Part shown: positions 1 through 6,577 of the stretch, piece after piece
Position numbering within the stretch: the first letter of the stretch is position 1
Layout of the letters: every line of letters begins with the position of its first letter
From: an uncultured bacterium
GTDB taxonomy: Bacteria > Bacillota > Clostridia > Oscillospirales > Acutalibacteraceae
Reading direction: 5' to 3'
DNA: 7,637 nt
NCBI GenBank assembly: GCA_905215855.1
Contig: CAJMRT010000065.1
Location: 1-7,637 of the forward strand
The notes under the pieces: generated by a model
Told to the model about the DNA's origin: nothing
The model's input: only the letters and a program-made list of their open reading frames with translations
Database searches by the model: none
Translations under genes and position numbers: made by a program

Positions 1-770
1 AGTTCCTCGGGGGTAATATCTGTATATGACTTAGGGTCATCGCTTTTTCTCAGATGAATAAGATACTCAATATTTCCCTCAGGGCCTTTTATAGGCGAAT
101 AGTCAAGATTAAGCACATCAAAGCCGTTTTCAAGGCAGAAATCAAATATTTTTCTTACAACTTCCACATGAACGGCAGGGTCACGAACTACGCCCTTTTT
201 GCCCACCTTTTCCCTGCCTGCTTCAAACTGTGGCTTGATAAGGCAGACAGCCTGTGCATTTTCGCTCATAAGCTGTCTTGCAACAGGCAAAATCAGTTTT
301 AATGAAATGAATGATACATCAACTGAGAAAAAGTCGATTTCATCGGGAACTTGTTCCCTTGTAACCTTTCTCATATTGGTGCGTTCAAGGTTGACAACAC
401 GAGGATCGTTGCGAAGTTTCCACGCAAGCTGACCGTAACCGACATCAATTGAATACACCTTTTTTGCTCCGTTTTGTAGCATACAATCGGTAAAGCCGCC
501 TGTTGACGCCCCTATATCCATAGTTATCTTATCTTTTAAATCAAAGTCAAAATTATCTATGGCTTTTTCGAGTTTCAAACCGCCACGGCTGACATATTTC
601 TGTGTGTTGCCCCTTACTTCAATTTTAACATTTTCATCATAAGAAGTTCCGCACTTATCGGCTTTCTGATTGTCAACATAAACCTGTCCCGACATTATAA
701 TTGCCTTAGCCTTTTCACGGCTGTCGGTAAAGCCTTTTTCATATACAAGAACATCAAGTCTTTTTTTCAT
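1..770 (-). CDS. tlyA: TlyA family rRNA 2'-O-methyltransferase (3' end cut by window edge)
   Basis: An open frame of 256 codons starts at the ATG at 770 and is still open at base 1. The family is about 270 residues, so only the last few to about 20 codons are missing. Residues 3-60 form an S4 RNA-binding domain (RLDVLVYEKGFTDSREKAKA). A Rossmann-fold FtsJ-type methyltransferase domain follows, with SAM-binding motif MDIGASTGGFTD at 84-95. Candidate catalytic residues, by analogy with mycobacterial TlyA, are K69, D151 (VDVSFISL), K179 (LIKPQFE) and E235 (EGNIEYL). Family members use SAM to methylate ribose of C1920 in 23S rRNA, and some types also C1409 in 16S rRNA; which applies here cannot be read from sequence. 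The start lies one base after the dxs stop. Its ribosome binding site AAAGGA (787-782) is inside dxs, 11 bases from the ATG, so translation is probably coupled. A run of seven A follows the start codon. Confidence 0.93.
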   Translation of the reverse strand, partial: MKKRLDVLVYEKGFTDSREKAKAIIMSGQVYVDNQKADKCGTSYDENVKIEVRGNTQKYVSRGGLKLEKAIDNFDFDLKDKITMDIGASTGGFTDCMLQNGAKKVYSIDVGYGQLAWKLRNDPRVVNLERTNMRKVTREQVPDEIDFFSVDVSFISLKLILPVARQLMSENAQAVCLIKPQFEAGREKVGKKGVVRDPAVHVEVVRKIFDFCLENGFDVLNLDYSPIKGPEGNIEYLIHLRKSDDPKSYTDITPEE

Positions 771-771
771 T

Positions 772-2643
772 CTAATTCTTTTCCTTTAAATTTTTGGTAA
801 TGGTGTTTACCATTCCGTCATCATCAAGTTTTAGCTCATGAAGAGCCTCGCTGACTGACATCTGCTTGACAAATTTGTCATTAATAGCCTTTATATGATA
901 ATCTCCGCAGAACTGTGTGCAACAGAGTAAATCGGAGAAGTTTCTCGCAATTCCGCCGTTTTTTATGCCCTCTTCAAAGAACCATACATTTTCAAAATCT
1001 GCCGCAAAATCAACGGCATTTTCGTCAATAGGTTTAATTCTGCAAAGTTTTAATATACAAATCTCAACGCCCTGTTTTGCAAGAGTTTCCTTAGCTTTGC
1101 AGGCATATGAAAAAAGTCTGCCGTAGGTGATGAGAAGATTTTTACAATCAGGATTTCCGTAAACATCGTATGAAAGATTTTCTTCGCCAAAATCATCAGG
1201 TCTGTAAAGTTCTCCGCCACGGGGATAACGCACAACGGCAAGGCTGTCACAAATGTAGATTGCGGTTGAAAGAGATTTTCTCATACCGTCAAAATATGCG
1301 GGAGAAAAAATTGTTGTGTTCGGAATGGTGTTGAGTATCGAAACATCAAACACACCCTGATGAGTTTCACCGTCATCACCAACAATCCCCGCACGGTCAA
1401 CCCCGATTACGAGGTGAAGCTTTCCGAGAGCCGCATCGTGCAAAAGCTGGTCATAGGCTCTCTGCAAAAATGTTGAATAAACGGCAAAAACAGGTCGCAT
1501 ACCTTTTGCGGCAAGTCCGCATCCAAAGGTTACTGCGTGCTCTTCTGCAATACCTACATCAAAAAATCTTTCTTTATAAAGCTTTGAAAATTCGGTAAGC
1601 CCCGTACCTCCCGACATTGCGGCTGTAATTGCGCAAATCTTTTTATCATCCTCGGCAAGCTCACACATAGTCTTTCCGAACTCAGCCGAAAACCCCCTGT
1701 GGCTTGAAAGGGGCTCGCCGGAATCAATATCAAACTGACCGATTCCGTGAAATCCGCCCGGATTGTCCTCGGCAGGCTGATAACCTTTTCCTTTTTTGGT
1801 GACAACATGAACAAGAACGGGAGAGTTCACCTTTTTGGCACACTCAAATGCATTTTCAAGCTCATCAATGTTATGACCGTCAATAGGTCCGAGATAGGTA
1901 AAACCGAAGCAGTCAAAAAGAGTGTTTTTGTACACAATATTTTTAAGTTTTGATTTTCCTCCCTGAAGAAATCTTTTCAGAGGTTTTCCGATAAGCGGAA
2001 TGTGTAAAAGAATTTTTTCCGTAATTTTCTTGACTCGCATATACCACGGCTGAATTCTTACCGTTGTAAGGTAGCGTGACAATGCGCCTACATTCGGTGA
2101 AATGGACATTTTGTTATCATTGAGAACAACAATAAAGTTCTTGTTGAATCTGCCTGAGTTGTTCATTCCCTCAAAAGCAAGTCCACCCGTAAATGAACCG
2201 TCACCAATCACGGCAACGGTGTAGCTTTGGTCGCCCATAAGGTGTTTTGCTCTTGCAATTCCGTATGCAGCTGATATTGATGTACTGCTGTGACCTGTGT
2301 TAAAATCGTCGTATTTGCTCTCGGCACGCTTCGGAAAGCCTGAAATTCCGCCTTTTTTGCGGATTGTGTCAAACTGCTCGTAGCGTCCCGTCAACAGCTT
2401 GTGGGTATATGCCTGATGTCCGACATCCCATACAATGCTGTCTTTCGGTAGATTAAAGCTACGCTCAAGAGCAACGGTAAGTTCAACAACACCGAGGTTT
2501 GGTGAAAGATGTCCTCCGTTTACAGACACGGTTTCAACGAGCTTTTCCCTTATTTCGGTACACAGCTTTTCAAGCTGTTCGTCATTAAGCTTTTTGACAT
2601 CATGCGGTGATTTAATTTTAGAAAGCAGTTCATACTCACCCAT
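772..2643 (-). CDS. dxs: 1-deoxy-D-xylulose-5-phosphate synthase
   Basis: This enzyme condenses pyruvate with glyceraldehyde 3-phosphate to make DXP, the first step of the MEP isoprenoid pathway, using thiamine diphosphate and Mg2+ in the cytoplasm. The protein has 623 residues, the normal family length, and looks intact. The N-terminal TPP domain has NGGHLSPNLG (H45), DVGHQAYTHKLLTGR (73-87), GHSSTSISAA (117-126) and the TPP motif from GDG (147-149) to NDN (175-177). The central transketolase pyrimidine domain has DVGIAEEHAV with the likely catalytic glutamate E367, then DRAGIVGDDGETHQG (416-430, H428) and RYPRG (472-476). A C-terminal transketolase domain ends the protein. Residues about 196-240 are a basic, less conserved loop. 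The start ATG has AGGAA (2655-2651) seven bases upstream. It follows ispA after 41 bases, and ends one base before tlyA. Confidence 0.98.
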   Translation of the reverse strand: MGEYELLSKIKSPHDVKKLNDEQLEKLCTEIREKLVETVSVNGGHLSPNLGVVELTVALERSFNLPKDSIVWDVGHQAYTHKLLTGRYEQFDTIRKKGGISGFPKRAESKYDDFNTGHSSTSISAAYGIARAKHLMGDQSYTVAVIGDGSFTGGLAFEGMNNSGRFNKNFIVVLNDNKMSISPNVGALSRYLTTVRIQPWYMRVKKITEKILLHIPLIGKPLKRFLQGGKSKLKNIVYKNTLFDCFGFTYLGPIDGHNIDELENAFECAKKVNSPVLVHVVTKKGKGYQPAEDNPGGFHGIGQFDIDSGEPLSSHRGFSAEFGKTMCELAEDDKKICAITAAMSGGTGLTEFSKLYKERFFDVGIAEEHAVTFGCGLAAKGMRPVFAVYSTFLQRAYDQLLHDAALGKLHLVIGVDRAGIVGDDGETHQGVFDVSILNTIPNTTIFSPAYFDGMRKSLSTAIYICDSLAVVRYPRGGELYRPDDFGEENLSYDVYGNPDCKNLLITYGRLFSYACKAKETLAKQGVEICILKLCRIKPIDENAVDFAADFENVWFFEEGIKNGGIARNFSDLLCCTQFCGDYHIKAINDKFVKQMSVSEALHELKLDDDGMVNTITKNLKEKN

Positions 2644-2684
2644 AATTTATTTCCTATCCGTATAATCAAAATTACTTAACAGAG

Positions 2685-3560
2685 TTATTTATTCCTTTTT
2701 GCAAGTTTATATGCAAAATCTTCAAGCTCTGTTGTATCACCGTCAAAGCCCTGCAGCGCATTGACGGCCTTTTTGGTAAGTTCATCAACAAGCTCACGGC
2801 ACTTTTCAATTCCGAGAAGTGAAACATAGGTTGACTTGCTGTTTTCGGCATCACTGCCGACAGGTTTGCCGAGTTCTTCATCCGATGAGGTTACATCAAG
2901 AATATCGTCCTGAATTTGGAATGCAATGCCGATGCACTCGCCAAATTCAGAGGCGGCTTTGATTTGCTTATCGTTTGCGCCTGCACTTATACAGCCAAGC
3001 TCGCAGGCTGCTTTTATAAGACAGGCTGTTTTTTTGTAGTCCATTTCACGGAGGACTTCAATCGGAGCGTTCGTATTTTCACTCATAAGGTCTATAACCT
3101 GACCACCAATCATTCCCACCGCACCGGCATATTTTGAAAGCACGGAAACACCTCTGCAACATGCAGGAGTTCCGCAGACTTTTACTGTATTTTCATTTGT
3201 AAGGGTTTCAAAAGCGAGCGTCAAAAGCGCATCGCCTGCAAGCAACGCAATATCTTCGCCGAATACCTTGTGGTTTGACGGCTTGCCTCTTCTGAGGTCA
3301 TCGTTGTCCATACACGGCAAATCATCGTGAATAAGAGAATATGTGTGAATCATTTCAACTGCACAGGCAAATGCCGTTGCAGACTCTTCACTTCCGCCGC
3401 AAAGGCTGTTAAACGAAAACACAAGGTACGGACGGACACGCTTTCCGCCTGCCTCAAGGCTGTAAGCCATTGCCTCAATCAGCTTTTTTTCACGGCAATC
3501 CGCACTCGGAAGATAGTTTGTTAAAGCATTTTCGGTTATCTTTGCATAATCCTTACTCAT
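2685..3560 (-). CDS. ispA: Short-chain (farnesyl/geranylgeranyl) diphosphate synthase
   Basis: A trans-isoprenyl diphosphate synthase of 291 residues, intact. It adds isopentenyl diphosphate units to an allylic primer, most likely giving farnesyl diphosphate for undecaprenyl phosphate and other prenyl products. Motifs in order are GKRVRP (39-44), the first aspartate-rich motif DDLPCMDNDD (79-88) with the two-residue insertion of bacterial FPP/GGPP synthases, LRRGKPSNH (89-97), and the second aspartate-rich motif FQIQDDILD (214-222). Product length (C15 or C20) cannot be settled by eye. The frame opens earlier at GTG 3569 and ATG 3566, but ribosome binding site AAAGGG (3574-3569) overlaps the GTG and lies only 2 bases from the ATG at 3566. 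It is 8 bases from the ATG at 3560, which I chose. The gene overlaps the xseB stop by 8 bases. Its 3' neighbour dxs feeds the same pathway. Confidence 0.95.
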   Translation of the reverse strand: MSKDYAKITENALTNYLPSADCREKKLIEAMAYSLEAGGKRVRPYLVFSFNSLCGGSEESATAFACAVEMIHTYSLIHDDLPCMDNDDLRRGKPSNHKVFGEDIALLAGDALLTLAFETLTNENTVKVCGTPACCRGVSVLSKYAGAVGMIGGQVIDLMSENTNAPIEVLREMDYKKTACLIKAACELGCISAGANDKQIKAASEFGECIGIAFQIQDDILDVTSSDEELGKPVGSDAENSKSTYVSLLGIEKCRELVDELTKKAVNALQGFDGDTTELEDFAYKLAKRNK

Positions 3561-3777
3561 TGTCATCACCCTTTGAAAGCTTTGAAATTCTCTCGTTTAT
3601 ATCAATAATCTTACCTTTGCATTGCTCAAGCTGTTTCATACAATAAGCAAGGAGTTCACACGCTTTTGCATACTCCTCCATTGTCTGTTCAAGAGTAAGC
3701 TCTCCGCTCTCCATTTTTGAAACTGATTTTTCAAGCAGTTCATTTGCCTGTTCAAAAGTTATATTTTTATTTTCCAT
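3553..3777 (-). CDS. xseB: Exodeoxyribonuclease VII small subunit
   Basis: A 74-residue acidic helical protein matching the XseB family in length and pattern: FEQANELLEKSVSKMESGEL near residues 9-28, then LTLEQTMEEYAKACELLAYC and LEQCKGKI. In known systems several XseB copies bind each XseA chain to form exonuclease VII, which degrades single-stranded DNA into short oligonucleotides in the cytoplasm. The ATG overlaps the end of whiA by 11 bases in another frame. Its ribosome binding site AGAGGT (3791-3786) is inside whiA, 8 bases upstream of the start. Its stop overlaps the chosen ispA start by 8 bases. The catalytic partner xseA, which usually sits directly upstream, is not in this window, and whiA occupies its place. 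Confidence 0.9.
   Translation of the reverse strand: MENKNITFEQANELLEKSVSKMESGELTLEQTMEEYAKACELLAYCMKQLEQCKGKIIDINERISKLSKGDDNE
3569..3574 (-). promoter_or_regulatory. Ribosome binding site deciding the ispA start
   Basis: AAAGGG reads 3574-3569 on the coding strand and lies inside xseB. Three in-frame starts follow: GTG 3569 overlaps the site, ATG 3566 is two bases away and ATG 3560 is eight bases away. Only the last has normal spacing. Confidence 0.7.
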
Positions 3778-4702
3778 TAGTTTTTACCTCTGTACCTGCA
3801 TATTCAAGCAGTCTTTGCATACGGTGATTTGCACCGCTTCGGCTGATTGGAGTTGAAAGATTCTGTCCCAAGTCACGGAGCGACATATCGGGATTTTCAA
3901 GCCTTAAATATGCGATTTCACGCAAATCTTCCGGCAAAGAATCTATTCCAATCGTCTTTTTTATATGTTCGATTGCATCAAGCTGTTTTGCCGATGCCGT
4001 TGCGATTTTTCCGATGTTTGCCACCTCACCGTTGATTCTGCGGTTTACATTGTTGCGAACCTGTTTTATCGCCTTTGTCCCCATAATCTCCATTGCTCTT
4101 ATCGGAGCGCCTATGTAGGTGAGCAAATCGCAAATCTGCTCACTTTCTTTGAAATAAACGATATAACTGCCGCTGCGAACAACTGTTTTCGGAGCGAGAG
4201 TACATTCGGTTATTTCGGAAAGAACCTTGCACAAATCCTGAGAAAGGTTTTTGTGAGGAACGCAAAATTCGAGGTGATAGCTTTTCATCGGATCGGATAT
4301 CGAGCCGCAGCTTAGAAAAACACCTCTCAAAAATGATTGTGTAAGCTCTTCGCTTGAAAGATTTGCCCTGTTTACGCGCAAAGTAACCTGACCGTAAATA
4401 TGTCCGAAATCCTCAAAAATACGCTTGCAATCGTTTTCGTCAACCACGATTATTTTGTAAAGGCGGCTGTCGCTTGATTTTGTTCTCAACGCCGATTGTT
4501 TTTCGATTATCGGCATATATAAATTCTGTAAAAGAAATATAAGGCGGTTTCCCGCATAATTGCTTTCTGTTGTAAAGGTTATTTTTTTTGATGAAAAATT
4601 TCTGCTGAACAAAAGCATTCCGTAAAGCTCTGCTTTGAGAGCTTCACGGTCGAACTGTTCAACCGAACAAATTTCTTTTTTTACATCCGAGGAAAATGAC
4701 AT
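3767..4702 (-). CDS. whiA: WhiA family DNA-binding protein (LAGLIDADG-like plus HTH)
   Basis: 311 residues, a normal length for WhiA, and complete. The N-terminal half is a degenerate LAGLIDADG homing-endonuclease fold without nuclease function in the family. Its conserved stretch FLRGVFLSCGSISDP is at 124-138, followed by KSYHLEF. The C-terminal helix-turn-helix region is at about 256-302 (LPEDLREIAYLRLENPDMSL, then ISRSGANHRMQRLLEYA). WhiA activates sporulation-associated division genes in Streptomyces. In Bacillus it affects chromosome segregation, division and growth, so the role here is inferred as chromosome or cell-cycle regulation. The linker motif usually written NCETAN reads NGEVAN (224-229), losing the cysteine. 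A run of eight A (4579-4572 on the coding strand) encodes KK at residues 39-40. The start has AAGGTG (4713-4708) overlapping the rapZ stop, 9 bases after rapZ. The yvcK gene, usually between the two, is absent. Confidence 0.95.
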   Translation of the reverse strand: MSFSSDVKKEICSVEQFDREALKAELYGMLLFSRNFSSKKITFTTESNYAGNRLIFLLQNLYMPIIEKQSALRTKSSDSRLYKIIVVDENDCKRIFEDFGHIYGQVTLRVNRANLSSEELTQSFLRGVFLSCGSISDPMKSYHLEFCVPHKNLSQDLCKVLSEITECTLAPKTVVRSGSYIVYFKESEQICDLLTYIGAPIRAMEIMGTKAIKQVRNNVNRRINGEVANIGKIATASAKQLDAIEHIKKTIGIDSLPEDLREIAYLRLENPDMSLRDLGQNLSTPISRSGANHRMQRLLEYAGTEVKTNGK

Positions 4703-4711
4703 CTCTGCACC

Positions 4712-5575
4712 TTACCTGTCAATATCTCTGTGCTGAATAACGCACTTATAGCCTTTCTCATGAAAGTGAGCGTTAAGCTGCATGGCAATTGTAACGCTTC
4801 TGTGTTTACCGCCTGTACAGCCGATGCCGACAACAAGCTCGCTCTTGCCCTCTTTGAGATAAAGCGGAACCGAAAAATCGAGCATATTCAAAAGTCGCTT
4901 TAAGAACTCGGTTGTTTCATCGCTTTCAAGAACATAGTCACGCACCTTTTTGTCAAGTCCTGTAAGATGCTTGAGTTTGGGAATATAAAAAGGATTCGGC
5001 AGACAGCGAACATCCATAATAAGGTCAGCTTCAAGCGGGATTCCGTATTTAAAGCCGAATGACATAAATGTAAGCGTAATGCCTTGCGAGGTGTCCTCCA
5101 TAAACATTGACATAATTCGCTCACGCAGCTGTTTGTTTGACATATATGTAGTGTCAATGTTGTAGTCGGCAATTCTTTTTACAGGCAAAAGAAGTTCTCT
5201 TTCAAGCTCAACGGCAGACAATACCGAACCGTCTTTCAACTTTTCAGAAAGAGGATGTCTTCTTCTTGTTTCCTTATAGCGGACAACAAGTCTGTCGGTA
5301 GTTGCGTCAAAGAACAATACTTTTACATTTTCATAGCGTCTTTTAAAGCGTTCAATCTGAGAACACATTTCCTCAAATTTTTCGTTGCCTCTTACATCAA
5401 CAACCACTGCAACTCTTTTCATTGAATCATCTTCAGATTTAAGGCAAAGATCGTAGAGTGTTGACAGCAAGCTTGACGGAAGATTGTCAACACAATAGTA
5501 GCCGATGTCTTCAAGTACATGCAGAGCGCCTGTTTTGCCTGCACCCGACATTCCTGTAATGATTACAAATTCCAT
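4712..5575 (-). CDS. rapZ: RapZ family nucleotide-binding protein (YvcJ-like)
   Basis: 287 residues, the full family length. The N-terminal P-loop domain opens with Walker A GMSGAGKT (8-15), followed by DIGYYCVDNLP (23-33), a Walker B-like segment VAVVVDVRG (55-63) and RYKETRRRHPL (99-109). The C-terminal domain has DVRCLPNPFYIPKLKHLTGL (188-207) and the signature GCTGGKHRSV (252-261). In Escherichia coli RapZ binds glucosamine-6-phosphate and small RNAs and so controls GlmS. The Bacillus homologue YvcJ binds and hydrolyses nucleotides and affects competence. Which role applies here is not shown by sequence, and the E. coli small-RNA partners are not expected in Clostridia. It lies 20 bases after murB with AAGGTG (5588-5583) seven bases before its ATG, and 9 bases before whiA, in the standard murB-rapZ-whiA order. 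Confidence 0.95.
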   Translation of the reverse strand: MEFVIITGMSGAGKTGALHVLEDIGYYCVDNLPSSLLSTLYDLCLKSEDDSMKRVAVVVDVRGNEKFEEMCSQIERFKRRYENVKVLFFDATTDRLVVRYKETRRRHPLSEKLKDGSVLSAVELERELLLPVKRIADYNIDTTYMSNKQLRERIMSMFMEDTSQGITLTFMSFGFKYGIPLEADLIMDVRCLPNPFYIPKLKHLTGLDKKVRDYVLESDETTEFLKRLLNMLDFSVPLYLKEGKSELVVGIGCTGGKHRSVTIAMQLNAHFHEKGYKCVIQHRDIDR

Positions 5576-5595
5576 AAAAATACACCTTTTTTGCT

Positions 5596-6501
5596 TTAAA
5601 GAAAAATAAGTTCACATTCAAGCTTGTAGCCTGTTTCATCTTCAACAGTTTTCTGAATTTCAGACACAAGCTGTTTTACATCATTTGCCGTAGCATTCGA
5701 TTTGTTAATAATAAAACCTGCGTGTTTTTCGCTGACCTGAGCACCGCCGACTGTCTTGCCCTTTAATCCGCACTGCTCAATGAGTGCACCTGCAAATGCA
5801 CCCTCAGGCCTTTTGAACACACTGCCTGCGCTCGGATATTCAAGCGGCTGTTTTGCCGAACGGCGGTTCATATAGTCGTTCATTCTGTTCTGAATTTCTT
5901 CGGGATCATCTTTTTTGAGTTTGAAAACAGCGCCTGTAATTATGCAGCCGTTTTTGCGGTAAACGCTTGTTCTGTAGCCGAATCCAAGATCAGTGGCCTC
6001 GGTTCTGCCAATGTCACCGCTGTTTGTTATATGAGAAACGCTGTAAACAACATCTTTCATTTCACCGCCGTATGCGCCTGCGTTCATAAATATCGCACCG
6101 CCGACTGTTCCGGGGATTCCCCACGCAAATTCAAGTCCCGAAAGTCCGCACTTTTGGGCGAACTTGCAAAGACTTCCCAGAGCCGCACCTGCACCGCAAT
6201 AGATTGTTGTGTCGTCAATCAATGAAATGTTTCTGAAATCACCGTCAAGACGGAGAACAGTGCCGTGGATTCCCTCATCGGGAACAAGAACATTACTGCC
6301 GTTGCCGAGAAGAATGTACTTCTCCTTGCAAGCGTCACATTCTTTTAAAATTTTCATCAGCTGAGAAAGATTTGTCACTCTTATGTAAACATCTGCCTTT
6401 CCGCCGATTTTAAATGAAGTGTGTCTGCTCATCGGTTCAAATCGTCTTGCATCACAATCGAGTTTCTGAGCACAATTATATATAATATCGGTAGTGTCCA
6501 T
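5596..6501 (-). CDS. murB: UDP-N-acetylenolpyruvoylglucosamine reductase
   Basis: MurB reduces the enolpyruvyl ether of UDP-GlcNAc with NADPH and bound FAD to give UDP-N-acetylmuramate, the second committed step of peptidoglycan synthesis, in the cytoplasm. From the chosen start it has 301 residues. Motifs in order are RHTSFKIGG (26-34), the FAD pyrophosphate loop GNGSNVLVPD (66-75), GIPGTVGGAIFMNAGAYG (128-145), YR (R177), PSAGSVFKRP with the likely proton-donor serine S227, and HAGFIINKS. E297 near the C-terminus matches the catalytic glutamate. The chain ends four residues later (ELIFL), where many homologues read EVRxIG. It is the short Gram-positive form without the extra insert of the E. 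coli enzyme. An ATG at 6516 would add five residues, but GGAGGG (6514-6509) lies inside that extension and seven bases before the ATG at 6501, so 6501 is preferred. Confidence 0.96.
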   Translation of the reverse strand: MDTTDIIYNCAQKLDCDARRFEPMSRHTSFKIGGKADVYIRVTNLSQLMKILKECDACKEKYILLGNGSNVLVPDEGIHGTVLRLDGDFRNISLIDDTTIYCGAGAALGSLCKFAQKCGLSGLEFAWGIPGTVGGAIFMNAGAYGGEMKDVVYSVSHITNSGDIGRTEATDLGFGYRTSVYRKNGCIITGAVFKLKKDDPEEIQNRMNDYMNRRSAKQPLEYPSAGSVFKRPEGAFAGALIEQCGLKGKTVGGAQVSEKHAGFIINKSNATANDVKQLVSEIQKTVEDETGYKLECELIFL

Positions 6502-6508
6502 TAAATTA

Positions 6509-6514
6509 CCCTCC
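6509..6514 (-). promoter_or_regulatory. Ribosome binding site deciding the murB start
   Basis: GGAGGG reads 6514-6509 on the coding strand, a near-perfect Shine-Dalgarno match, seven bases before the ATG at 6501. It falls within codons 1-3 of the longer frame beginning at ATG 6516. That upstream ATG has no good site of its own, so initiation at 6501 is favoured. Confidence 0.75.
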
Positions 6515-6527
6515 ATTGTTAGTTTAA

Positions 6528-6556
6528 AGTATGAAATTTCTGTTCCGTATTTTCAA
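6528..6556 (-). promoter_or_regulatory. Possible sigma-A type promoter for murB
   Basis: In the hprK-murB gap, TTGAAA (6556-6551) resembles a -35 box in five of six positions. After 17 bases, CATACT (6533-6528) matches the -10 consensus in four of six. Transcription would start near 6521, about eight bases before the murB ribosome binding site, giving a leader of about 20 bases to the ATG at 6501. AT-rich gaps produce such matches by chance, so this is tentative. Confidence 0.3.
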
Positions 6557-6577
6557 ATGAATAAAAAGCCGATACTG

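Noticed and set aside
54..432. Two overlapping plus-strand open frames at the left end
   Set aside because: They are antisense shadows of tlyA, which shows S4 and SAM-binding motifs across the same bases.
2644..2684. A possible promoter in the 41-base gap before dxs (TATACG-like -10)
   Set aside because: No acceptable -35 box lies at the right distance; the gap is better explained as simple operon spacing with a ribosome binding site.
3965..4315. A 116-codon open frame on the plus strand
   Set aside because: It lies wholly antisense to whiA, whose minus-strand product is clearly conserved. The plus-strand translation is rich in Cys, Phe and Arg with no recognisable domain.
6561..6577. T-run after the hprK stop considered as an intrinsic terminator
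   Set aside because: There is no GC-rich inverted repeat before the T stretch, so no terminator hairpin can form.
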